Assembly (NCBI GenBank): GCA_020633315.1
Contig: JACKDV010000036.1
Location: 1-41,391, forward strand
DNA length: 41,391 nucleotides
From: Myxococcales bacterium
GTDB taxonomy: Bacteria > Myxococcota_A > Polyangia > Nannocystales > Nannocystaceae
Reading direction: 5' to 3'
A program made the position numbers and the translations under genes. Positions 7,631-14,163 of the stretch are shown piece after piece; the stretch's first letter is position 1, and each line of letters opens with the position of its first letter. The notes under the pieces were generated by a model, which worked only from the letters and a program-made list of their open reading frames with translations, did no database searches and was not told the DNA's origin.

Positions 7631-8389
7631 ATGTCGATGGACGCCAGCGCCCTGTGGGCCCGGCTGCGACCAGATGCGCGCGGTCTGGTGACCGCGGTCG
7701 TCCAGCACGAGGCCACCGGCCAGATCCTGATGGTCGGCCACATGAACGCCCAGGCCCTGGCAGCCACGCTCGAGCACGGACGGGTGACCTTCTGGAGCCG
7801 CTCCCGCGACGAGCTGTGGGAGAAGGGAGCGACCAGCGGCAACACCCTGCGCCTGGTGGAGCTGCGGGTGGACTGCGACGGCGATGCGCTGCTGGTGCGC
7901 GCGCACCCGGCCGGACCCACCTGCCACACCGGGGCGGCGAGCTGCTTCTTTCGGCGCGTGGAGGGTCGCGACGCCCAGGCCCTGCCCTCCGACGACGGCC
8001 CGCCGCCGGGGGCCGACCCCACCTTCGAGGGGGTGTTCGCCGTGGTCCTCGAGCGCCAGGCCGGCCGCGGCATGACCAACGCCGAGGGCGGCAGCTACGT
8101 GCGACGGCTGCTCGAGCGGGGCGCCCCCGAGATCAACGCCAAGATCGCCGAGGAGGCCGGCGAGCTGTGTGCTGCGATCGAGGGCGAGAGCGAGGAGCGA
8201 GTGGCCTCCGAGGCGGCCGACCTGCTGTTCCATGCCATGGTCGGGCTCGCCCACCGCGGCGTGCACCTGCGCGATGTGGCCCGGGTGCTCGCCGATCGCT
8301 TCGGCCACAGCGGCATCGACGAGAAGGCCAGCCGCGGTCGGGGCGAGCCGGGGGTTCACGCACCCCACGGAGCCGACGGCGGCGGGTGA
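7631..8389 (+). CDS. hisIE: Bifunctional phosphoribosyl-AMP cyclohydrolase / phosphoribosyl-ATP pyrophosphatase
   Basis: A 252-residue fusion of the second and third enzymes of histidine synthesis. The HisI half has MVGHMNAQALAATLEHGRV, FWSRSRDELWEKGATSGN and the metal-binding Asp/Cys segments VDCDGDALL and GPTCHTGAASCFF. The HisE half (about 135-235) has INAKIAEEAGELCAAI and ASEAADLLFHAMVGL, the acidic helices that hold magnesium. The start is ATG 7631 (another ATG follows at 7637). A short Gly/His-rich tail follows HisE. It is separated from hisHAF by the minus-strand lipoprotein gene, so it needs its own promoter; TACGCT at 7618-7623 could be a -10, but no good -35 was seen. Confidence 0.95.
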   Translation: MSMDASALWARLRPDARGLVTAVVQHEATGQILMVGHMNAQALAATLEHGRVTFWSRSRDELWEKGATSGNTLRLVELRVDCDGDALLVRAHPAGPTCHTGAASCFFRRVEGRDAQALPSDDGPPPGADPTFEGVFAVVLERQAGRGMTNAEGGSYVRRLLERGAPEINAKIAEEAGELCAAIEGESEERVASEAADLLFHAMVGLAHRGVHLRDVARVLADRFGHSGIDEKASRGRGEPGVHAPHGADGGG

Positions 8390-8438
8390 CGAGCGCCGCT
8401 TCTCACCGGCCCGCCCGGACCGCTATGCTCGCGACGCC

Positions 8439-9101
8439 ATGGAGGCCCTGGCCCACCACGTGGTCACGTGGGTGATCGCGGCATATGCCTTCGCGGCCAT
8501 CCCGGTCGGCGTGCTCGTGGGGCGCCTCAAGGGCATCGACATCCGCACGATCGGCTCGGGCAACATCGGGGCCACCAATGCCACCCGGGCGCTCGGGGCT
8601 CGGCTGGGCATGCTGGTGCTGCTGCTCGACGTGGCCAAGGCCGCGCTGCCCGTGGTGCTGGCGCGGCAGCCCTTCGCGCTCGGGCCCGACGACGCCTGGG
8701 GCATCGCGGCCGTCGGCCTGGCCGCGGTGCTCGGCCACATCTTCCCGGTGTACCTGGGCTTTCGCGGGGGCAAGGGGGTCGCTTGCGCGCTGGGTGTGTT
8801 CGCGGCGATCGACACCTCGGTGGCCGTGGGCGCGCTGGTCATGTACGTGCACGGGCTGCTGCTCACGCGCACCTCGGCCATCGGCTCGCTGACGGCGGTC
8901 ACCGCGAGCTGCGTGGCCGTGGTGATCGCGGACCGTCCGGTGCCCATGCAGGCGCTCACCTTCGCCATCGCCGCGGTCATCTGGATCCGTCATGCGAGCA
9001 ACGTCCGTGACCTCGTCGCCGAGGCCAAGGCCCGCAAGCGGGCTGCCCAGGCCGGCCCGCCGTCCGCCCCGAGTGCTGGGGCGAATGGTTCCGAGCCGTG
9101 A
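8439..9101 (+). CDS. plsY: Acyl-phosphate:glycerol-3-phosphate acyltransferase PlsY
   Basis: A 220-residue integral membrane enzyme that acylates glycerol-3-phosphate from acyl phosphate, the first step of phospholipid synthesis. The three family signatures are in order: IRTIGSGNIGATNATRALG (motif 1), GHIFPVYLGFRGGKGVA (motif 2) and a weaker third region near the C-terminal helices. About five hydrophobic segments are visible. The start ATG 8439 precedes the first helix (VVTWVIAAYAFAAIPVGVL). The C-terminal tail (about 190-220) is basic and then Pro/Ala/Gly-rich, making the protein slightly long. It starts 49 bases after hisIE and may be co-transcribed with it. Confidence 0.93.
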   Translation: MEALAHHVVTWVIAAYAFAAIPVGVLVGRLKGIDIRTIGSGNIGATNATRALGARLGMLVLLLDVAKAALPVVLARQPFALGPDDAWGIAAVGLAAVLGHIFPVYLGFRGGKGVACALGVFAAIDTSVAVGALVMYVHGLLLTRTSAIGSLTAVTASCVAVVIADRPVPMQALTFAIAAVIWIRHASNVRDLVAEAKARKRAAQAGPPSAPSAGANGSEP

Positions 9102-9187
9102 GACAGGTCGTAGGGATTTCCCGAGGAAGGGGCTGGCCAAATCGTGGGTAGGCCGCTAGCGTTGTGATGTAGGTCTTGGGTGCACCC

Positions 9188-9427
9188 ATGCACACCTTGT
9201 TCGTCGGCGGTCTGCCTCCCGAAGCAAACGACGAGACCCTCCAGCGCTTGTTCGGCGAGATCTCGGGGCTCATGTCCGTGCGCGTGGTGACGGGCGACGA
9301 CGGAGGCTGCCGTGGCTTCGGCTACGTCACCTTCGACAATCGCGACGCGGTCCACCTCGCGCGTCAGCTCGACGGCACGCCGCTGGGCTCGGGCGAGCAT
9401 CGGCTGCGAGTCGCCCCGGCGCGATAG
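9188..9427 (+). CDS. RRM-domain RNA-binding protein
   Basis: A 79-residue single RNA-recognition motif. RNP2 is LFVGGLP near the N-terminus and RNP1 is RGFGYVTF, with the aromatic residues that stack on RNA. Spacing between them and the final strand (GEHRLRVAPAR) fits one complete RRM. There is no other domain; many bacterial RRM proteins carry a Gly-rich or basic tail that is missing here. ATG 9188 is preferred; a TTG at 9176 in frame is possible. It has an 86-base upstream gap in which I recognised no promoter. Its RNA targets are unknown. Confidence 0.88.
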   Translation: MHTLFVGGLPPEANDETLQRLFGEISGLMSVRVVTGDDGGCRGFGYVTFDNRDAVHLARQLDGTPLGSGEHRLRVAPAR

Positions 9428-9524
9428 GAGACAGGCTCCGGAAGGGCGGAACGAGCCCGCGCTGCGAGCATCGAGCCGTGCCGCGCGCGTCGGGCCGACC
9501 GGCTCGTGCAACGCTCGGCGGCCC

Positions 9525-9947
9525 GTGGCCGACAACGGGAACGTGCCCGTGTTGGTGTCCACCTTGTGGCTGCGACTGTGGCTGGGCGCGGCGGCCTGCG
9601 TCGGTGATTGCGGGGCCCACTGCGAGGACTGCGAGCTCGAGTGCATCGAGGGCTGCGAGGAGCGCTGCCGCGGTCCCGATTGCGGGCGGCGCTGCGTCGA
9701 CCGCTGCCGCCGGGACTGCGCCGGGTGCCTGGGCTTCTGTCGGCGGCGCCTGGCGTGCTCGGCCAGCGGGGCCGCCCGGGTCTGGGTACCATGCGGCGGT
9801 GAGCCCCCCTCGCCGCCTGGTGATCGCCCTGGGGATCGCAGCGCTCGTCCTCGGCGGCTGCCTCGAGAACCTCAACCAGCAGAAGTACCTCGACACCCTC
9901 GAGGCCACCGATCCCGGGCTGGCCCGTCGGGTCCGGCGGCACCGTGA
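9525..9947 (+). CDS. Possible cysteine-rich secreted peptide
   Basis: A frame with GTG start at 9525 whose third codon positions are nearly all G/C up to about 9777. A hydrophobic leader (VLVSTLWLRLWLGAAAC) is followed by 13 further Cys in about 53 residues, spaced mainly by three residues (CGAHCEDCELECIEGC, CGRRCVDRCRRDCAGC). After about residue 85 the composition loses its coding look and the frame runs to 9947, overlapping the next lipoprotein gene by about 150 bases. The real end may be earlier if there is a frameshift: a TGA in another frame at 9800-9802 would form a GTGA junction with the next start. Not a recognised family; could be metal binding or disulfide-rich. Whether it is expressed is uncertain. 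Confidence 0.4.
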   Translation: MADNGNVPVLVSTLWLRLWLGAAACVGDCGAHCEDCELECIEGCEERCRGPDCGRRCVDRCRRDCAGCLGFCRRRLACSASGAARVWVPCGGEPPSPPGDRPGDRSARPRRLPREPQPAEVPRHPRGHRSRAGPSGPAAP

Positions 9948-10197
9948 GTCGATCGACGCGCAGCTGCGGGCCGCCCTCGAGGCCCGCAGCCCCGCGCCCA
10001 TCGAGCACGTGGGGCTGTGGGGAGAGACCTGGGATCTGGTGCGCAAGGTGAGCGACGGCGAGCAGCTGTTCATGCGCGGCCGCATCTTCCACCCCGAGGG
10101 GCCGGCCAGCACCTACTACCTCGCGTTCTCGGTGGCGGAGGACGGCCTGGTGGAGATCCACGATGCGCGGGTGTTCTCGCGGAGGGGCCCGGGATGA
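9799..10197 (+). CDS. Small lipoprotein of unknown function
   Basis: A 132-residue protein with GTG start. The signal peptide LVIALGIAALVLGGC ends in a lipobox, placing the mature protein on a membrane surface. The body is alpha-helical and charged (RRVRRHRESIDAQLRAALEA), followed by a compact region (GLWGETWDLVRKVSDGEQ, FHPEGPASTYYLAFSV). I do not recognise a family. Its stop overlaps the start of the membrane-protein gene as ATGA (10194-10197), so the two are probably translated together and may act together at the envelope. Confidence 0.75.
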   Translation: MSPPRRLVIALGIAALVLGGCLENLNQQKYLDTLEATDPGLARRVRRHRESIDAQLRAALEARSPAPIEHVGLWGETWDLVRKVSDGEQLFMRGRIFHPEGPASTYYLAFSVAEDGLVEIHDARVFSRRGPG

Positions 10198-10925
10198 TCC
10201 GCATCGCGCTGTGCATCATGGGCCTGGCCACCTGGCTGGTGCTGGGCCTGGGCCTGCGCGCCTGGATCGGCGGCAAGGCCTACCTGCGGGCGCTGCTGGG
10301 CTCCGAGGCCCTGGCCGACGAGGCCCTCGCCCGCGCGGTCGACCGGTCCGAGGCCGCGGTGCTGCTGGGCATGGACCCGTGGTCGCTGCTGCTGTCGCTG
10401 AGCGTGCTCGTGGCGGCGGCGCTGGTGCTGGGGGTGCTGCTGCCGTGGGACCTGCTGCTGACGCGCCTACGGGTCTCTCCCCGCGCTCGCATGCTGGCCG
10501 GCGCGGGGGCGGCCGCGGTCGCCACCGGCGTGGCCCTGCGCTCGGTCCATCCGCTGCTGTCGCTGCCCAGCGTGCCCGAGGGGCCGCGCACCGTGCTCAA
10601 CTACGCTTGCGAGGCCGCCGGCTACGGCTGGGTCAACGTCATCGCCTACCTGGGCGCGGTGGTGGCCGGCCTGGCCTTCGCCTGGCTGGGCGCCCGCGCG
10701 CGGCTGCGCGCCGACGCGAGACGAGCCGCGCAGGCCGGCGAGGACGACCGGCCCTCCGCGGAGGACCCGGCCGTCGACGAGGCCGAGGGCCCCGAGAGCC
10801 GCGAGGATGCCGAGGGCTCCGCGGACGTCGACGAGACCGAGCCCCGCGACGAGGACCCGGCCGTCGACGAGGCCGAGCCCTCGGCCGACGATGGCCCCCG
10901 CCCGCGCGACGAAACCACGGCATGA
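10194..10925 (+). CDS. Four-pass membrane protein with acidic repeat tail
   Basis: A 243-residue protein. Hydrophobic segments lie at about 1-22, 62-85, 98-115 and 140-162, with arginine-rich stretches between them (LLTRLRVSPRARM). The last 70 residues are a Glu/Asp/Ala-rich soluble tail in which EDPAVDEAE occurs twice. It is translationally coupled to the lipoprotein upstream. I recognise no family; the tail could bind cations or basic partners. The next gene starts 7 bases downstream, so this may be a three-gene operon. Confidence 0.72.
   Translation: MIRIALCIMGLATWLVLGLGLRAWIGGKAYLRALLGSEALADEALARAVDRSEAAVLLGMDPWSLLLSLSVLVAAALVLGVLLPWDLLLTRLRVSPRARMLAGAGAAAVATGVALRSVHPLLSLPSVPEGPRTVLNYACEAAGYGWVNVIAYLGAVVAGLAFAWLGARARLRADARRAAQAGEDDRPSAEDPAVDEAEGPESREDAEGSADVDETEPRDEDPAVDEAEPSADDGPRPRDETTA
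10761..10877 (+). repeat. In-frame 27-bp direct repeat
   Basis: Two identical 27-base copies at 10761-10787 and 10851-10877, 90 bases apart and in the same frame, encode the repeated EDPAVDEAE of the membrane protein's acidic tail. Confidence 0.85.
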
Positions 10926-10931
10926 TGGGCC

Positions 10932-11432
10932 ATGGTCCGTCGCAAGCTCGGCACGATGATCCTGGCCGCAGGCCTGGGCGTGGGGGTGGGCGTGCTCGCG
11001 CCCGCCGGCTGTCAGCCCGAGGATTCCGGCCAGTTCAATGCCGAGCTCGCCGACCTGGTGTGCGAGATCAACTCTCGCTGCCCCCACATCGACCTGCGCG
11101 CCGACTGGGGCTCGATCCCCTTCACCGACGAGACCTGCCACGGAGACGTGGAGGATCACTTCTCCATGTGCCAGGGCACCTGCGAGTTCAAGCGCTCGGC
11201 CGCGCGCCAGTGCCTGCGACGGCTGGAGCGGGTGGCCGAGGACTGCGAGACCCCGCTGTCGCTGGGCCCGTGTCGCCGCGCCTACCACGACTGCAACACC
11301 TCCACCGACGAGACCGCCTGCTCCATCCACAACTGCGGCGCCCGCCTGGGCTCGCCGCCGAGCGACGGCGCCGCGCTGGGCCTGCTCGCGCTGCTGGGCC
11401 TGCTCGGCCGCCGTCGTCGTCGTGGCGGATGA
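10932..11432 (+). CDS. Cysteine-rich exported protein with MYXO-CTERM-like tail
   Basis: A 166-residue protein with a signal peptide (MILAAGLGVGVGVLAPAGC) that may end in a lipobox-like site. The middle holds about ten Cys (LVCEINSRCPHID, MCQGTCEF, DCETPLSLGPC, DCNTSTDETAC), probably in disulfides. The end has the layout of MYXO-CTERM sorting signals: a Cys (HNCGARLGS), a hydrophobic helix (GAALGLLALLGLLG) and an Arg cluster (RRRRR) just before the stop. In Myxococcota such tails direct proteins to the cell surface after processing. Cysteine-rich modules of this kind recur in myxobacterial surface proteins, but the precise function is unknown. Confidence 0.78.
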   Translation: MVRRKLGTMILAAGLGVGVGVLAPAGCQPEDSGQFNAELADLVCEINSRCPHIDLRADWGSIPFTDETCHGDVEDHFSMCQGTCEFKRSAARQCLRRLERVAEDCETPLSLGPCRRAYHDCNTSTDETACSIHNCGARLGSPPSDGAALGLLALLGLLGRRRRRGG

Positions 11433-11450
11433 GGGTCGAGCGAGCCCGGG

Positions 11451-11813
11451 CTAGCCCAGCCGCTTCGCCCACTCGGCCTCGCGAAAGCCCACCAGCACGA
11501 AGCCGTCGCCGATCACCAGCGGTCGCTTGATCAGCATGCCGTCGGCGGCCAGCGCCGCAAAGGCCTCGGCGTCGCTCATGCCGGGCAGGCGGTCCTTGAA
11601 GCCGCCCTCCCGGTACGAGCGCCCGGCGGTGTTGAACAGGGCCTGCCGCGGCGGCCCGCCCTCCATGGCCACCGCCTTGCGCAGCGTGGCCGCGCTCGGC
11701 GGTGCGGTGGCGATGTCCACCGCACGGTGCTCCACGCCGTGCTCGCGCAGCCACTTGAGCGCCTTCTTGCAGGTGGAGCAGCCCGGGTAGTGGTAGACAG
11801 TGGGGACCGCCAT
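11451..11813 (-). CDS. ArsC/Spx-family thioredoxin-fold protein
   Basis: A 120-residue protein. The N-terminus YHYPGCSTCKKALKWL carries a CXXC pair in the position used by Spx/MgsR and ArsC-related proteins. The blocks LFNTAGRSYREGGFKDRL and DGMLIKRPLVIGDGFVLVGF are diagnostic of this family. In true arsenate reductases the active site is a single Cys with three Arg further on; here the CXXC suggests the Spx/YffB-like branch, so arsenate reduction is uncertain. ATG at 11811-11813 begins the homology. It stands alone, convergent with the MYXO-CTERM-like gene. Confidence 0.88.
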   Translation of the reverse strand: MAVPTVYHYPGCSTCKKALKWLREHGVEHRAVDIATAPPSAATLRKAVAMEGGPPRQALFNTAGRSYREGGFKDRLPGMSDAEAFAALAADGMLIKRPLVIGDGFVLVGFREAEWAKRLG

Positions 11814-11916
11814 GGGCGACGCTTTCTTAGCATCCGCCCGCCCCGTCGCGATGGCCGAGCGGGCGCGATCTGCACGAGCTGAACCAAGCTGCGCCTGGGC
11901 GCACCTATCCCTTGCG

Positions 11917-13254
11917 ATGGATTCCTTCCGCTCGACCTCGAGGATGCCTGCGCTGTTTGCGGGGCTGTGGCTGATCGGCTGCGGCACCGAGGAGGGTCGC
12001 GAGAGCGGCTCGGCCAGCGGCGGGATCGCCAGCGTCTCCGACACCGGGGTGGACCCCACCGAGGCCGAGGACGAGGTGGGCGACGAGACGGGCGAGAAGC
12101 TCGACGCGGCCGGGGGCAGCGCGACCGCGGGCGGCGGCGACTGCCCGGGCGGCGGCGGCATGCCGGGCGAGCTCGAGTTCAGCAACATCTGGATCGCCAA
12201 CACCCCCGACGGCACCGTCTCCAAGATCGACACCACCACCGGCACCGAGCTGGCGCGCTACCGCACCGGGCCCGATGCCAGCTCCGATCCCTCGCGCACC
12301 TCGGTCAACCTGCTGGGCGACGTGGCCGTGGTCAACCGCGCCGGCGGCTCGGTGCTGAAGATCGCCGCGGTGGAGGATCGCTGCGTCGATGCCAACGGCG
12401 ACGGGACCATCCAGACCTCCACCGGTCCGGGCGACATCCTGCCCTGGGGCCAGGACGAGTGCGTGCTGTGGGTGACCGAGCTGTTCACGGGGGCCCGCGC
12501 CGCGGCCTGGGACTCGGGCAACGACCCGGAGGATCTCGACGACATGGGCTGCCAGGTGGTCGACCCCAAGCTGTGGGTCAGCGCCATGGATGCGAGCAAC
12601 ACGGTGCACGTGTGGCGGCTCGACGGCAGCACGGGGCAGAAGCTCGACGAGGCCACCCTGCCGGGCTGGACCGGCAACTGGGGCGGGATCTACGGCGGCG
12701 TGGTCGATCGCGAGCGCGGCTTTTGGGGCCCGGGCAAGGAGAACACCGTGCTCGTCCACGTGGACGCCGAGACCTTCGAGCTCAGCGTCTACGACGCGGG
12801 GGGCTACGAGCGCTTCTACGGGATCGCGATGGATGCCGAGGGCACGCCGTGGATCGCCTCGGAGTTCGATGACCGGCTGATCCACTTCTCGCGGGCGACC
12901 GAGCAGTTCATCGACCACGGCACCACCGGGCACGGCAGCCTGCGCGGGCTGGTGGTGGACTCCGACGGCAACGCCTGGATCGCGGCCAACAACCCCTGCG
13001 ACCTGGTGCGCTTCGATCGGGCCGCGGGCACCTACCAGAACATCGCCCTGCCCGAGTGCGGCACCCCGGTGGGGGTGAGCATCGACGTGGAGGGCTACAT
13101 CTGGGTGGTCGACCAGGGCTCCAACCGCGCCTACAAGATCGATCCCGTCACCCATGCCGTCGTCACCACGGTCACCGGCCTCGCGGGGCCCTACACCTAC
13201 TCGGACATGACCGGGGCCGGGCTGAGCCTGGTGACCAACCCGCCCACCGGGTGA
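11917..13254 (+). CDS. Beta-propeller lipoprotein (Vgb/NHL-like)
   Basis: A 445-residue lipoprotein: signal MPALFAGLWLIGC with lipobox, then an 80-residue Ser/Gly/Glu/Asp-rich linker, then a repeated domain. Blocks such as IWIANTPDGTVSKIDTTTG, PWIASEFDDRLIHFSRAT, AWIAANNPCDLVRFDRAAG and IWVVDQGSNRAYKIDPVT are blades of a six-bladed propeller like that of streptogramin B lyase. A DANGDGTI segment is a possible calcium loop. Propellers of this type in myxobacteria are mostly uncharacterised surface proteins, and lyase activity is not implied. ATG 11917 is used; 11944 is an alternative that also gives a good signal peptide. Confidence 0.82.
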   Translation: MDSFRSTSRMPALFAGLWLIGCGTEEGRESGSASGGIASVSDTGVDPTEAEDEVGDETGEKLDAAGGSATAGGGDCPGGGGMPGELEFSNIWIANTPDGTVSKIDTTTGTELARYRTGPDASSDPSRTSVNLLGDVAVVNRAGGSVLKIAAVEDRCVDANGDGTIQTSTGPGDILPWGQDECVLWVTELFTGARAAAWDSGNDPEDLDDMGCQVVDPKLWVSAMDASNTVHVWRLDGSTGQKLDEATLPGWTGNWGGIYGGVVDRERGFWGPGKENTVLVHVDAETFELSVYDAGGYERFYGIAMDAEGTPWIASEFDDRLIHFSRATEQFIDHGTTGHGSLRGLVVDSDGNAWIAANNPCDLVRFDRAAGTYQNIALPECGTPVGVSIDVEGYIWVVDQGSNRAYKIDPVTHAVVTTVTGLAGPYTYSDMTGAGLSLVTNPPTG

Positions 13255-13545
13255 TCGCGCAGGTGCGGGCTCGAGCGGAAGCGGCGGCGTCTCGGTCCGG
13301 GCGGGCCCCAGTGCCCGGCCCGACGGGCGTCGCAAGGCGGCGCGTCAGGCCCAGCGCCGCGCGATGCGACGCGTCCAGGCAGCCCAGCCCGAGGTGACCG
13401 AGCTCGACGGCGTGAGGCCGACGACCGGTCTCGGCCGGCGCGGCCCGGCGCGGATCCGGTACTGGCAGATACCGCGGCTACGTAGGCGCGCTGGGGTCGG
13501 TGATACCCTTCGAATGCCGCCGGTGTCGTGATAAACGGTGATTCG
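13255..13545. other. Non-coding gap
   Basis: 291 bases between the propeller lipoprotein and the small gene at 13546. No frame shows convincing protein similarity, and I saw no strong hairpin or promoter. TGATAC at 13500-13505 and TGATAA at 13529-13534 resemble -10 elements but lack a -35 partner. Confidence 0.35.
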
Positions 13546-13980
13546 ATGCCAGGACCCAGGACCACCACCTGCGGGAGGCTGTTCGTCATCCATCACCCCG
13601 AGGTGCCCACCGTGGACTCGGCCCGCGAGGAGATGAAGCTGTTCCGGGAGCTCTCTCCGCACGCGGCCGCGCCGATGATCATGGTGATCGACAAGGTGTT
13701 CCCGCCGATGGGCAACGACGTGCGGGCGGTGTATCGCGGGGTCGTCGACGGCGAGCCGGGGGTGGAGGCCATGGCGGCGCTCGTCGACGGCGTGGTGGGG
13801 ATGGGCGCGTCGCTGGTGCTCAGCGTGATCACCAACATCTTCGGCGGTCGCTCCAGGCTCCCGCTCAAGATGTTCGGCGACGTCGACGAGGCGGCGCGGT
13901 GGCTGTGCAAGGAAGCGCAGGTCGAGTCCTCGCCCGAGGAGGTCGCGGCCGCCATCACGGCGCTGCGCGGCAAGAAGTAG
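13546..13980 (+). CDS. Small protein of unknown function
   Basis: A 144-residue cytoplasmic-looking protein with no signal peptide. It opens with a strand (RLFVIHHPEVP), then a helix (SAREEMKLFRELSPHA), a strand (APMIMVIDKVFPPM), a hydrophobic helix region (MAALVDGVVGMGASLVLSVI) and a final helix (DVDEAARWLCKEAQ). The alternating pattern and the DVDEAARWL ending suggest a compact alpha/beta fold reminiscent of SpoIIAA/STAS-like single-domain proteins, but that is inference only. A GTG at 13528 is an alternative start. Confidence 0.65.
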   Translation: MPGPRTTTCGRLFVIHHPEVPTVDSAREEMKLFRELSPHAAAPMIMVIDKVFPPMGNDVRAVYRGVVDGEPGVEAMAALVDGVVGMGASLVLSVITNIFGGRSRLPLKMFGDVDEAARWLCKEAQVESSPEEVAAAITALRGKK

Positions 13981-14163
13981 GCGGGCCCATCGGGCCGGCC
14001 CGTGATCCGATCGTGAGCAAGCGCAAGGGTCGGGCGCCCGTTGGCGGTCACCGATCGTCGGGCCCCCCGTAGGGGCGAGCGCGGGTGCTCATGGGAAACC
14101 GCGCCTGGTCCTCGCGGGTCGAGGGGGCGCCCTCCCAGCTCGCGCCCGCCCGAGGAGATCGCC

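Noticed and set aside
11451..12245. Long minus-strand frame extending the ArsC/Spx protein upstream to 12245
   Set aside because: The extension mirrors the signal peptide and linker of the plus-strand propeller lipoprotein; family homology starts only at 11813.
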